DNA from: Tethya wilhelma
Taxonomy: Eukaryota; Porifera; Demospongiae; Tethyida; Tethyidae
DNA: 64,000 nt
NCBI GenBank assembly: GCA_964030475.1
Contig: CAXIPT010000001.1
Location: forward strand, 20,385,005-20,449,004
Direction: 5' to 3'
Shown here: piece by piece, positions 1 through 12,300 of the stretch
How the letters are laid out: each line of letters begins with the position of its first letter
How positions within the stretch are numbered: the first letter of the stretch is position 1
The notes under the pieces: generated by a model
What the model was told of the DNA's origin: nothing
Databases searched by the model: none
Seen by the model: the letters and a program-made list of their open reading frames with translations, nothing else
Position numbers and translations under genes: made by a program

Positions 1-1050
1 GTGGATGACACAACGGTCGACAGCTAACAAAACACCCTGGGAATGATCCAACCAGGAGAGAACATCTTCATAACACACGCATCGAGCATAAAATGGACAA
101 CATCACATGACAAACATGCACACACATGCTAGTCTCAACGACACCAATAAGAATTCATACCAAAGGCATTCAAAACATGAATTAATTGTATTTCAAAAAA
201 ATCACCCCTTGAAATATCATCACACCACAAGACACACGCCACAGACAATAGTTCATAACGAACGGGATTTCCAACCCAACCAATCAGGGCCATGGTATGC
301 AAGGTACGTGGCGCCGGCGGAAAGAACTTCTACTACTGGTCGGCCTTCATGTGGTGGGAGGCACAGGGTGAAAACTATCAAGGCTTCACTTTTCCTCCCT
401 ATTTCCCTCACTTTGAGTAAATTTTGATGAGCTAATTAAGCCATCTCGTGACTAGGGTAGCCATATGCTTCACTTGTGTGTAAAATAATGAAATATTTGG
501 CATACGTTTTTAAAAAGAAAATACTCAGAAAAGAGTAGGTAAAACCTTAGTAAAATAGAGTCCCCTCGACTATGAGACTTTTCATTAAGAATAGCACGAG
601 TCTGAGTCACCTTGTTGGCATCTCTGGGTGTGTTCTCGGCTCCGTTTAGCTGCTCTTTCTTTTGGCATCTTTCCTTCTTTCTGTTTGTAAGAGACCACGT
701 GGGCCGGGTGATGACGTCAGAGTAAAGTCCGTAAACTTAAACTAAGAGCTGATTCTCTCCGTATGGTGGAAGATTACGGAAATCACATGTTACTAAGGTG
801 ACAAATGGTGCCATACAGAGATGAATTGGAGGTGCTAGAAGCAGATGAAAGCCATTTCCAAGGAAGGTTTCTCTTTAAAAGTAGGAAACAATAGGCTGCA
901 AACTTAATGATGATGTGAGTTTTGTAAGCATTAAAAAATCATGCAGTAAATAAAAATGAGTACTCATCACAGTTGCACTGATATAAAATTTACATTTATT
1001 AAATTATTATTGTTCTTCTACAGTTTTCTTTATAACGATAGAACTGCACA
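1..1050. other. Upstream region of the SPATA1-like gene
   Basis: No coding region is supported here. The short open frame at 107-427 has no recognisable protein character and no splice context. The part near 690-720 holds CACGTG and TGACGTCA motifs, described separately, and could belong to the promoter of the gene starting at 1051. The rest is AT-rich sequence without clear repeats. Confidence 0.5.
694..720 (+). promoter_or_regulatory. Candidate promoter elements: E-box and full CRE
   Basis: A CACGTG E-box and a palindromic TGACGTCA cyclic-AMP response element (712-719) lie about 15 bp apart, some 330 bp upstream of the predicted SPATA1 start. In animals CRE sites are common in promoters of germ-line and ciliary genes. 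The motifs are seen; their role here is inference. Confidence 0.35.
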
Positions 1051-4000
1051 ATGAACATATATAGTACCAGGCCTCCTACTGATTCAGATGAGGTAATGTT
1101 GAATTCACAAAGAGTCTGTTATAAATACATTGAATTTAATAGTGGAAGATCGACTAAAAGACAGATCGATAATGGTAATATATTTACACACATTTGTAGA
1201 AAGTGGACCTTCATGTGTTGTTGGTACCTAATTCACTCTGGAGAACAGATCTTCGTTTCACCTACAACAGCACATGTGTTGAGTCAGTGTCAGTTGGATT
1301 TGTTCGGTAAGAGACACATAAGCTCTCACACGTCTAAAATTACATGTGCCAACTGAGATGAATATGAAGCAATGCATTCCATATTCTCTGCATTTGACAG
1401 GAGTTTGAAAAACCTGGGTTTGAATCCCAGCTAGATCTCAAGATTTTTTTCCCAATAAATTTCCATGCATTATTGCAAGATTTCTCTGTCATTCAATTGT
1501 AGTGTCTATCCTAATGATACTTTGTGTTCATTGAGAGAGACTATAGCTGCACAACTGGACTGTCAACTTCTGCCCAAATCCTACGTCTACTTGAAGAGCA
1601 TTGGCAAATGTCTGACATGGGTGAGTATAACTGAGCAAAAACTTCACACACTCATCACTATTGTGTACTCTAATATAATATTATTATTGTACAGGTCACT
1701 CCTAAACAAGAACCCTTTCTCAAAACACGTTTATTTCTACCCCCTTTGGTATGTATATAAGGCCATACACATTCCTCATTATAGTTCCCATACTATACCT
1801 ATACATATGTTTCAGGCTCCTTGTCCAGAAATCTATATACTGGATGCTGTTTGTCTGGTGGGAGTCCAACTTCATTCTGTGCAGAATAAAAACTCCCGGC
1901 ATCACGTCAGTACAGGTATAGTTTGTCTCTTTGATCTCCCTTTACCTAATGCTTCTAACGCAGTAATGTGTTTATTATCTTGATGACCTCTTACCCTACA
2001 AACCAGTACTGCACCTGTAATCTATACACCTTTGTTTGAAATTTTGTGTGTATATGTGTGTGTGTGCTTTAGGATACCCTCATCCTTATTTCAACCATCA
2101 ACACCCTCATGCATGTACCCCACCTTATCTCCCACCTCCTAACGACAACCACATACCCAACTACTCCCAATATTACCATGGCAACGCACATTGTGACACT
2201 AACACTGATAATGATGAGGATGCTACTCCTAATCAAACTGAACACACGAGCAATTCAAGAGACAATCTTCAACTTAGCAACAAACTGCAAAAGGGCCAGT
2301 CAAATCGTACCAAAAGGCTAAAATCGAAATCCTTCAACATAATGCCAGGTGAGTCTGAACTAGTAACTACAGATGATAGTCCCACACATGATCGAAGTGC
2401 TCAAGCTAAACTGCATGTACCAACAAGGAGGCAACATCACAAAAAGAACAATAAAAGTCAAAAAATGAAAGGGTACGTAGCAAATGGGAATGACCAGAGG
2501 CAGGGAATCACTGGAGTGCAGCAGGAGGAACATCCAGAAGTGCAATATGAACATGTAGAAGAGCCATCTTTCCATGAAAATAACACATCAAATATGGTCA
2601 AAAATGGCAACAGAGAAGGTTCATATCAGGAGAACAAGTTTAGCCCGCACTTTGGCCCAATAATGTCGGCTCGTGGAGGTAATAAAGAAGAAAGTGGAGG
2701 TCTTGTTGACAATAATGATTATGGTGCTATGAAGCAAGGTGTGAATGAGGCAGTCGGTGTCCATCCATCTATAGTCGTTCAAGCACATGAACAAGGGGAT
2801 GACTCTGCAATTATCACAAGAGCTAATGCATTCGAAGGGTTGACTTTGACTGGAGATAAAGGATCACACAATAGTCATGTGACTCCTATCGCCAGTACTA
2901 CAGACGAGTATCTTGGTGTCCGAGGAGATGAGAAAGCAATACAAAATGGTAACCCAAATGATGATGAAGAACAGGTTCGTGTGTCTGGTAAGAATGATAA
3001 AACCTTGACTACAGACACAACAGTCAGCAATGAATCAACCCCAAGACATTCTCAAGCTGATGGTAGTAATACGAACCCACAAACTGACAATGATGCACAT
3101 TTGCAAAACCAAGATCAAAAGCCAAAGCAAAGTCAGAGAGTAGCCTCAAAGATTCCTCACATAAAAGATGCCACCAACGCAAAAACACCTCGCAAACATT
3201 CTGCAAGTTATCCTCCAACAAGGAACGTGACACAGCAAGTGAAACGGTCGAAGTCGCGAAAGATTTATGATCGGCGAAAATTCTTCAGCGACAGTGAGAA
3301 TCAGTCATCTTCTACAGCTGTATCTTCGAATCACAATATGGGGTACTCTACAAGAGGTGGGACAAACTGTGCCCAACAGAGCGATAAACGACGGGTAGGG
3401 TTTTCTACCCACGTACCTCTTCCACCGATAGGGGAGGGGGAGAGACGGAGGAAGGTGGGACGACAGGAGTCCCCCTCTACCTCTAGCCAGTTCAATCTGG
3501 CAAAGAAGAGTGTCATTGCTAGACATGGATCACAGTCTCGTAGGCCAACTACTGCAGAATGTAAGCTTTTAGGCTTTTTGACTTTTTAACTTTTTCACTT
3601 TAGCTTGTTACTGCAATTGTTACTGCAGAATGTAAGTGTTTAGGCTCTTTTTTTGCTTTTAGGCTTTTGGACTTTTTAACTTTTTTACTTTTATGCTTTG
3701 AAAGTAGTTGAACTTTTGTAGCTAAATTGTGTTTACCTTCCTGTGGTATGTTGAAAGGAATTAATATGCATCCATTTTCAGTGTTTTTTTTTTTACGATG
3801 CTAATCTATTATTTCTACATACAGATAATGAGATTCTTGGCAAAATAAGAAAGTTGAAACAAGAAAAGTATGTCTATTGTGTATCTACAAATATTCACAC
3901 AATACCATTACTCACGTGCACAATGCCTACACATTCACATTCACAGTAGTGCCTAGAGAGTCAGTATAGTCCATATACTTTCCTATTGAACTTGTATTGC

Positions 4001-6111
4001 CTGGTTATCATAATACAGTGAAACCTCTGAACAAAGGACACTTTGGGGACAATATAAATTCAGCCTGTTCGTCCTTTGTTGAGAGGTTGTCGTCTTCTCG
4101 GAGGTTCTGTTTGTATTGCTACAATAGGGAAATTGAGGGACCAAGAATCGTGTCCTTTGTTGAGAGGTTTTATAATACAGTGTTCCTATCTTGGAGGGTC
4201 CACTATCAGAAGTTCTACGTACTGTATTATACTTTCCTATTGGTGTTGTATTGCCTCCACATAATTATTATAAATAGTATCTGAGGCACTCGAGCAAAAC
4301 ATGCCTAGAGTGCTGGCTCCATTGACTAGCCTAAAGTCCATCTGGTTTGAGAATGCCAGTAGAAAAAACTTGAATAACTTTCTAAATATCCAACCGATTT
4401 CAAAATTTCAAGCACCATTGGAAAGCGCTCGAACTTCCCATCCTTTTGGTTGCTTTTTCAGCTTCCTATGCCTTACCAATCAAAAGTTAGCTATTTTGTC
4501 CCATAGAAAAAGTATGGTTATGAATCTCATTAATTCACTTCTGGCGGCATTCTCAAACCAGATCGACTTTAGTATGCAGACCCAACTCTCTCTAGGCACT
4601 GCCCACATTAAACGTACACTCCTTTCACTCCAATGCTAACTGTGACGTACATACAGTGAACAGTTATCTGTGGCTAAGGTAGACCTGAGCTCCACTCTGA
4701 GAAGCTTCCAGCACACCATAAGAACACAACGGGAAGATGGTAAGGGTACAATGAATGACCAGTGCTCTCTAGTCAAAACTTGTACTTAGAACTGTTGTTT
4801 CTACCTGCTGCAGTGATGTAGCTATGGCTACAATAAATGAAGCCCTCTTCTCCCTTAGATTGATATAGACTTATTTTTAGCTCTTAATTTATTCAACCTG
4901 TAAACATAATCGCATACACACACACACACACTATTTCATCGCCAGCGGACAGAGAATGGAAGAGGAGGTACTTCCAGGAGAAGAAGCTAACAACATTGCT
5001 AGAAGATCGAATCAAGAAGGCCAAAGTTGAGCACCAGCAGTTGCAGAGCCTCGCAGATCAGAAACGCAACGCACCATCTCGCATCGAGTCAGTCTCACCA
5101 CTGAACTCAGAGGCACCATCCGAACAAGTAAGTTCTAGCTTATGCATCATGCATGTATGACACGTACCATATAGTGGGAAAGTTTACAGGGTTTAACTTT
5201 CGTTTGCATTTTTTGTAACTTTCACTGATGAACTGTGCAATGCCCATATGTATAAACATTATGGAGAATTACGTGGATAAAAATTTTCGCAAATAGATCA
5301 TGATCCATGAAAACTGCGGAAGTTAAACCCCGCAAAACTTTCCCGCTATAATAATATTAATAATACTGTAACATTCATTTTTGTACTCATCATGCAGTGT
5401 AACATCAGAATCCAGTGTCAAAAGAATGAGCAGCTCATCTTGGAGCTAAAGCACGAGCTAGAGGCATCCAGACAAAGACTCAGAGCAGAAAAGAGTGTAA
5501 GTTGTATAGTCTATCGAGGCTAGCCTCTCCTCCTTTGTCACATTGCACGTTGTCTCACAGTGCATGTATGAGATGAATTGAAGGAGGAGGGTCTAGTTCG
5601 ATAGCACAATGTCATGTTTTGCTATTGTATCATAATTGTTTGGGCACAATAAAAGTATTTGCTAGAACATTTGAATACTCCATCAATGTAGAACAAATTT
5701 ATTGTTATAGTACAATAGAGTTTGCTTCAATGAGCAATGAGGTACCATTTTGTGACAGCTTCTGGTCAACATTCGATGCAATGATTATTATAGTTGCATG
5801 CGGAGCATTGCGGACAACTCAGTTGGATTCTCGCTCAATATATTGGTGCTAGCTACTCCAGTTGTAAATTGCTTTCTTTAAACTTAGTAACTATTGTATC
5901 CTAGCTAGCTGGAACTGCATAGCCTGGTCCAGGACTCCAGTGTGGCTTAATGATTGCTGTTTCTCCACACATGCAGGCTCACAGGAACCTCACAGAAGAA
6001 TGTAGAGCCCTCCGCAGGGAGCTGATGGAGAAGAAAATAGCCTGCACTAGAACTAAGAGGCAACCAACTAATGGTAGCAATTCAGATTCGGCAATTCCTA
6101 TCAAAACATAG
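1051..6111 (+). CDS. SPATA1: SPATA1-like protein, 11 coding exons
   Basis: Predicted exons: 1051-1092, 1200-1306, 1503-1620, 1695-1748, 1816-1915, 2073-3560, 3825-3867, 4657-4739, 4946-5127, 5398-5496, 5977-6111. All have GT-AG borders and matching phases, giving 816 aa. The N-terminal ~140 residues match the ubiquitin-like start of spermatogenesis-associated protein 1 (VDLHVLLVPNSLW, then VGFVRVYPNDTL and YVYLKSIGKCL). The C-terminal ~170 residues match its coiled-coil SPATA1_C region (DREWKRRYFQEKKLTTLLED, then ECRALRRELMEKK). Exon 6 encodes about 495 residues of low-complexity, polar, presumably disordered sequence, far longer than the vertebrate linker. SPATA1 function is poorly known; vertebrate expression is mainly testicular. 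The start is chosen because a 14-residue first exon resembles the vertebrate N-terminus and splices in phase 0. Its 3' end faces the PP2C-like gene. Confidence 0.85.
1375..1455 (+). repeat. tRNA-derived SINE fragment
   Basis: A B-box-like GGTTTGAATCCCAGC is followed by the tail CTAGATCTCAAGATTTTTTT. The same tail-plus-B-box unit recurs elsewhere in the window (17684, 17922, 34817, 41725). This copy lies in SPATA1 intron 2, directly before the exon-3 acceptor. Confidence 0.6.
3551..3705 (+). repeat. Tandem duplication spanning an exon end and its splice donor
   Basis: ACTGCAGAATGTAAG plus the following T-rich stretch (TTTAGGCTTTTTGACTTTTTAAC) occurs at about 3551 and again, slightly changed, at about 3623. 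The first copy is the donor of SPATA1 exon 6. The second is a duplicate donor inside the intron. Confidence 0.7.
4016..4182. repeat. Short inverted-repeat element (CAGTGAAACCTCTGAAC type)
   Basis: The left end CAGTGAAACCTCTGAACAAA is an inverted match of the right end (GTCCTTTGTTGAGAGGTTTTA), with an internal second copy of the right-end motif near 4076. This is the structure of a non-autonomous DNA transposon. It lies in a SPATA1 intron. Confidence 0.6.
4302..4600. repeat. MITE-like element with ~55-bp terminal inverted repeats
   Basis: GCCTAGAGTGCTGGCTCC plus CTGGTTTGAGAATGCCAG at the left are mirrored at the right by GGCATTCTCAAACCAG plus CTCTAGGCA. About 300 bp lies between the outer ends and no coding frame of substance is present. 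It lies in a SPATA1 intron. Confidence 0.65.
5170..5350. repeat. MITE with ~28-bp terminal inverted repeats
   Basis: TATAGTGGGAAAGTTTACAG at the left is the imperfect reverse complement of the right end, which reads through GTTAAACCCC to CTTTCCCGCTATA. The interior is AT-rich with no coding capacity. It lies in the SPATA1 intron between exons 9 and 10. Confidence 0.75.
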
Positions 6112-6604
6112 CTAGTATATAGCCTTATTAATTTCAATCCATGCATGGAGATCAAAAAATTGTATAATTATGAAGCTCATTGCATACACACACAATACAT
6201 ACATTGTACATACAAGCATACATTCATAGCCACAATACATGCATTCAAAAAATAATGTAACAATTTCATTGCATGATTTTGCTAGACAATTCTTGATATC
6301 TCTTTTTTGGTCACACTCCTCTTTTGATCTATTAATGCATGCATGCGCAAAAAAAACAAGCAATTTAATTAAATAAAGAGATGCACACAACAATAAGAAT
6401 TAGAAAATAGAATTATATAATAATAATAAAGAAGTCATATAATTATAGTTAATTCAAAAAGACATTTTAAACAAATGATTTCAATCCAAATTTTGATCAC
6501 ACAACAACACAAAGTCATTTTTATTTAATACACACCCCTATAGAATTTAACCCCTTCCCTACAGACAACAAAGTATATCATCACACACAGTGACACCTTG
6601 CACC
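6112..6604. other. Tail-to-tail intergenic region
   Basis: This AT-rich spacer separates the SPATA1 stop from the stop of the oppositely oriented PP2C-like gene. It should hold both 3' UTRs. No gene or repeat of note was seen. Confidence 0.5.
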
Positions 6605-8023
6605 TTATACCTGAAACACCACGCTAGGGGGTTTAGAAGGTGTGGCAAACTGATCATGCTCTTCCTGCTGCTGCCGTTGCCCACTACTAGGTACAGCAAC
6701 AGGACGTGAATAAAACACTGACCCACCGGTGGAACAACTCTGTGTCCGTTTACTCGAAGCTGCCTGTGCGTTGCCGTCGATTGCTGCATTCATGAAGTAC
6801 GAATGTGTTGGGGAGCGGTGCTGTCTCCCCTCGCCCCGACCAACGCCATACACATCCGTCGCCGCTGAAAACAGTCCTCCCACTTGGTACACTGCGATGG
6901 TGGCGTGGTCTAATTTCCCCGGTAAAGTCTTGACCGTTTTGCCGATTTTTCTATCATTAGCTCGCTTTTCGGCCGGCGTGAGATCGGGGTGATCCAACTC
7001 GGCCCAACATTTCTCTAGATAGTCCCTCTTCTCTTCCGTCGCCTCGATCACATAGTTTATGATGGCGTCTTTCACTTCTGAAGCAGTGATGTATCCCTTA
7101 CGAGTGCTTTCGAACGTGTCACGTAAAAGCTTTCGAAGTTTCATCAAGCCGAGGTTTTGGCGTTGTTCGGGCGTCAAGACTGGTAGCTGAATTTGAGAGT
7201 CATTAGATTGTGTTGTTGTTGTTGTTGAAGTTGGTTGGGCTTGTAACGATGCCGTTAGGCTAGGGGCAGGTGGAGTAGTAGATGGAGTTGAGGGTGTGGT
7301 TACTTTACCCTGTGAAGGTGTAGTCGCTTCTTTAAGAATGACAGGATCGAGATTATCCGAAATTCCATCAGTGACAATAAAAACGACGTCTCCTTCATTT
7401 AGAGGGACGAAACAGCACAAGAGATTACTCAAGTCGGGCTGATCGCCCAAATCGCAACCCAGACACCCTCCACTGTCACGAGGATTCCTCTCCTGACCAC
7501 TGTGAGTGGCCGACGTCAACTCAAACACCTCCCGGTCCTCGTTACGCCAGACGTAACACAGGGTGTCCCCCACGCTAACAACACACAGCGCCCACTTGCA
7601 GCCTGCCTTGGGCTCTTGCAGTTCCACCACCACTCCCACACACAGTGTTGTCGTGGTGCCCCCGTGTTTTATGATCAGCTTCTGCGCCGAGTGAAAGGAC
7701 CTGAGGATATTGTGAAAAACATCTTGAGTGGTGCCTGGAGATTTCGGACAACCGAATATCTTTGAGTTAAGGTGGTCTATACACCCGTGTATTGCACACC
7801 GAGCTGCTAATCTGGGTTTAAGACCCCAGTTTACGCCGTCTGCTACAGCAAGGATGCAGCTGTTTGGACGAGCGACGATTCCAAACACATCTGCGATCGG
7901 ATCGCCATAGTGTTCGGCACTGTTGTGTTTGTGTTCGTAGAGTGTGATGGATTGGCCGTCAGCTTGAGGCTGAGGACGGAACCAGTGTGTCACTCCTGCG
8001 AGAGGCTCGTCTGTACGAGGTGT

Positions 8024-8067
<44 letters not shown>

Positions 8068-8623
8068 GCATAACAAACTATCCTTTATGAATGTGAAGGT
8101 GCATACAACCACACACACACAGGTGCTAGGCCAGATGGACAAGTATATACGAGAACGTATTGCACAGTCCATAGTATATATGACATTGTGTATGTGCTAG
8201 CTCTATCATTCCACTCTACTGAATGATGACCAAGTGCTTTCTATGTATGCTTTATTACAACACAGCCTTTTGCATGAACTTGTCAGTGTATTTAGTCTGG
8301 AAGGTATCAAACCCTGTAGCCTTGCAGATAACAATTTGCGTGTGGGAAACATTAGTGGGAGATAGCCTGGTTGAGGCTAAGTAACCAAACCCTCTAATCA
8401 CTTGCTAGCCAGAAGATTAACTCTATGACAACATCATTGGCTCACTGTGATCATGAGTTGGTGCATCCAGTTCTGGATCGAGTTGACATAGTCCTCCAAG
8501 AGGTCCTGTGGAACAAGCCATGACAGACTTCTGTAACGGTGCCAGTGCAATGACAGGCATCTCTAGTGCTGTTCTACCTGTCTTGATTTGACCTGAATAG
8601 GATCCAACCAGTTTTCTACGAGG

Positions 8624-8657
<34 letters not shown>

Positions 8658-8749
8658 TGAGGTGCTGTGAGAGCACATGAGAGTGATCTCAAGCAGAAAG
8701 TTAGCAAATCACACACATCTTTGGAGTTGTATACAAAATTCGCAAACAT
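6605..8749 (-). CDS. PP2C-like domain protein (CG9801 type), two exons
   Basis: Exon 1 is 8749-8446 and exon 2 is 8010-6605 on the minus strand. The phase-1 junction closes exactly (GT at 8445-8444, AG at 8012-8011), giving 569 aa. The domain from about residue 100 has the PP2C layout: VADGVNWG where classical enzymes have DGHGG, then VSVGDTLCYVW, VTDGISDNLDP and a late LDHATIAVYQV. The metal-binding aspartates of these motifs are kept, so metal-dependent Ser/Thr phosphatase activity is possible, though the changed DGxxG motif makes it uncertain. The family resembles Drosophila CG9801. The C-terminus is low-complexity. Exon 1 contains an in-frame CA repeat that encodes a Thr-His run, which is odd. 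The Met at 8749 follows an in-frame stop, so it is the likely start, but an upstream exon is not excluded. It lies head-to-head with MIER. Confidence 0.75.
8027..8066. repeat. (TG)n microsatellite
   Basis: About 20 TG units lie within intron 1 of the PP2C-like gene, roughly 20 bp upstream of the acceptor when read on the minus strand. Confidence 0.9.
8624..8656. repeat. (TG)n microsatellite inside a predicted coding exon
   Basis: About 15 TG units. On the minus strand this reads (CA)n and encodes alternating Thr-His within exon 1 of the PP2C-like gene. The frame stays open on both sides. Confidence 0.8.
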
Positions 8750-9367
8750 TTGTTGAGCTTGTCAAATTTAGCAACACTTTGTGATCTAGGACACATGAAA
8801 CCACTGAAAGCACAGTGCTTCCTAAAGCGAAAATATCATCTTACACGATCAACACACCGTGATGCATGCAGCTATGTGATACCTGAAAGCATTGGAGAAC
8901 TTGGCAAAGATGTTGCTGGAGGAATCTTCCCGCGATGGTGTCTGTGCAGTCGCCATAACCTTTTTACTGTACCTGTCTCGCTTGTTGTAAAAATGAAGGC
9001 GGGGTCATGCAGCGAGGGGGGATGTGGGGCGTGACCATACGCGCACTTATGAAGTGATAATGGGTTAAAATTTTAATTGCACGTGACTTGGACAGTTTTT
9101 GAGAAGGTGTGTTCGTAGAAGGTGTGTTTGGGAGAACCGCTCGATAATTTACCGTGTAAGTTTTTGACAGCTTCATTTTCGTTATTTTTGTTCATTGGTG
9201 TCAGTGAATTTTAAATTCTATCCGAACAAAAGTATAAAAAGTGATACCGTTGACTATGTTTATAATTATCAAAAGGGGAGGAGTCGGCCTGCCCCATTTA
9301 TTATCTTTTTTTTCCCCCCAAACTCCCACAGGGGTCCAAGATCCAAAGAAACGAAACCGCGGCCACA
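8750..9367. promoter_or_regulatory. Head-to-head promoter region, PP2C-like / MIER
   Basis: These 618 bp separate the predicted start codons of two divergently transcribed genes. No TATA box is evident. Two GAAGGTGTGTTYG repeats lie near 9105 and 9120. Sharing of promoter elements is inference from geometry. Confidence 0.4.
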
Positions 9368-12300
9368 ATGGAGGGTATGTAATGCAAAGAAACACTGTTT
9401 TCTAATTCACACCCAAAACCAGCAAGTTTATAAGTACATATGACGACCATTTCCAACTAAATGCTGAGTGTATAATGCAATGCCAGAGTATATTATCTCT
9501 GGTATACAGCAGTGTTATATATTCCACCATCACTGTATCTGCTATTCAAAGTCAACATTATTGCCTGCCAGATTACGTGACATCTTAGGTAGCTGTAATA
9601 TAAACACCCGCAAATTAAATACTCTGTGACAAAACTCTCAATTAAATTTTTCCCCACTCCCTAATACTCGAGGGGAAAAGGGTCTGAGTAGCCTCGCTCC
9701 CAGGCTCCCTCTGCGGATCGAGGTGAGGGACTGAGCACCAGACTTTCCACAACTAATAGAACAGTTGCATAAGCAACTTTATTAAAACTGGGAAGTGTTT
9801 TTTGAAGTGATATACTAGAAATAGTTGCTTTATTGTATATGGAAGTAATTGACAGCTGCTGTTTTCTGTATCACTCTGTACATTTCACCACTGCATGGGA
9901 TATTAGGATCGGAATATTTGGATCAGGATATTAGGATCGGGATATTCCGATGTTATATATTTGTTCTTACAGATGCTGACTTTGAGGTGACAGCAGATAT
10001 GCTCATCCATGAGGACGTGGATGATGAGTCCACCTTGGAGGAGGAGGAGGCCTTCCAGACGCAGGAGGAGAACCAGGAGGAGCTCACTGACCTGCAGGAG
10101 GTACGTAGTGACATCATGGTCGTGGCTGTGGCCTCGTAAACCTGCATGGATGAATTCCTGATTCTGTTAGCACTAAGTTAAGCAGTGAAAGCTGTGGTTT
10201 ATGAAGCTACTCTGTGGCATTGACCAAGAAAAAAAATTTATTCCAGAAAAAATAACCCTCTCTATCCTTGAGTGAGCTCAAATCTCCAAAGACACTGACC
10301 ATCAGTACCCACACAATCGGGAGGAATCCTGTAGCTTTGCATTGTCAAAAATTCTCTTATGCTCCGTATGTACGTAAAAAACAGCAACAACAACAAAAAA
10401 ACATCAAAAAAACCCTCTTAAATTAAGACAACAGGCTGTCTACACAGGCTACACAAATCAATGACTATCCCAGAAAGTGTCTCTGGCTCAAAGATTCCAT
10501 TGCATGTAGTCCCACGGTATAAAATAAAAGATCGAGTTTATCGTTATGTCTTGTGTACCTTAGCTTAACCTCAAATTGTGTAACATGCAACCTTTATTTT
10601 TCACATGTAACAATAAAATGGAATTATTGGACATCTATATTCTTATCACTGTAGGAGAGTGAGATTCCACTTGAAGTACTATTGAGTCGCTATGGTTACA
10701 CGTTTCAGACTAAGGACAGGAAGGAGGAAGGAGAAGAAAAAGAAGAAGAAAAGAATTCCGGTGATGTCACCACAACTGGCAGTAGTAGCGTCCTCAAACA
10801 AACGACTCGATTAAAACAAAATCTTTCGCAGACAAAAACAAACACCATCACTTCCAATACTACAACAAACACAGCAGCAGCTACCACTTCTCAAGCCCCC
10901 TCCTTCACTGCAACAAACATCCAAACTTCTTCCTCAGAAAACACACCCTCAGCTTCATCACCATCTTTGTCAGGCACACAGTTAGCCAGCGGTAGTACCT
11001 ACGACTCTTCCAATGATTTTAAACGCAGCGATGACAATAAATCTACTTCTCACGTGCAACATCTAAATCATCAGATCGATAAACCAGTCGACGATACGAG
11101 TAAAACAGGTCAAGCGAGTTCTCCATCGGTATCGCCTCATCTCACATACCCACCTGGGCTGTCACGCTTGCCCCCTCCACTGATACAAGTTTTACCAGAA
11201 TCGGAGGAACTGTTACAAGACCCTGTTGTGGTAGGTGGGCATCAATTAGAAACAGCTTTAGGACAGAGTGCAAGTTCGATGGTGACTGAAGATGTGTTGT
11301 TGGCGTCAAGTGGGCGTGGTGTTTTGGGTAAACATGGGCGGAGTCAGGACGGGGAAGCTGTCGACGATCATGATGCTGTTTATAGTGATGTAATGTTTGC
11401 TTGTGGGGAATCCCCCATCTCATCAGAAACTGGTATGTGACATTCATTCATTCACAATGTGCATGCATGTATTCTCACAAATCAAATTTTATATCAAATG
11501 ATGTAATAATTCTAATACATATATGTACACTAAATTGTGAAAGTGTCTATAAAAAAAATTATTCTTGACTCCAACCTATTTAACCTAGTTTTCCTGTAAT
11601 AAATACATTTTTTCTGTTATTTCAAAACTTAATTTAATGGTATATCCATGCACCAAATTCTATATACATCCTCAATAGATGAGCCATCCTACCGTCCTTC
11701 TTCGAGCTCAAAAGCCTCGATGGCCAACAACAACCAAGAAGACAAGTCCTCCGACCCCATCTCCTCCCGGCTGAGATCAGAGCTCCCAGAGAGAAGGAGC
11801 ATTCGACTCATGAACAGCTCCGACCGTCTCCTCATGGAGAACTACCTCTACCTCGCCTCGTTGCTAGAGGAGGAGGAAGAGGGAGAGAGCGACGAGGAGT
11901 ACGTGCCTCGGGATGAGTGGAGAAAAGGTGAGGGGAGAGGGTGAGGAGGTGAGGGGAGAGGGTGTGAGGGTGAGGAGGTGAGGGGAGAGGGTGTGAGGGT
12001 AGAGGGTGTGAAGGTGATGAGGGATGAGGAGGTGTGGTGTGTGGAGATGAAAGGAGATGGTTTTATGAGGGATAAGGTAGTGAGGAGAGAGGGTGTGAGG
12101 GGTGAGGGGTTCCGTACATAATGTCATTATTTTTTTTTCCTATATACTCAAGGGAAAATTTAGTGACACTAGGCACTAGATTTTNCACAGAGTGCCCCCC
12201 TAACGTGGGGGAGTTGGTATGGAACCCTCAAGGCACCTCCAGTGGAGAAGGTACTGGTTCTTGTGTATATCTCTGCATGCGTAGAAAGTGTGTATTCATG

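Noticed and set aside
107..427. 106-residue open frame near the left edge
   Set aside because: Composition is not protein-like, there is no homology and no splice or promoter context.
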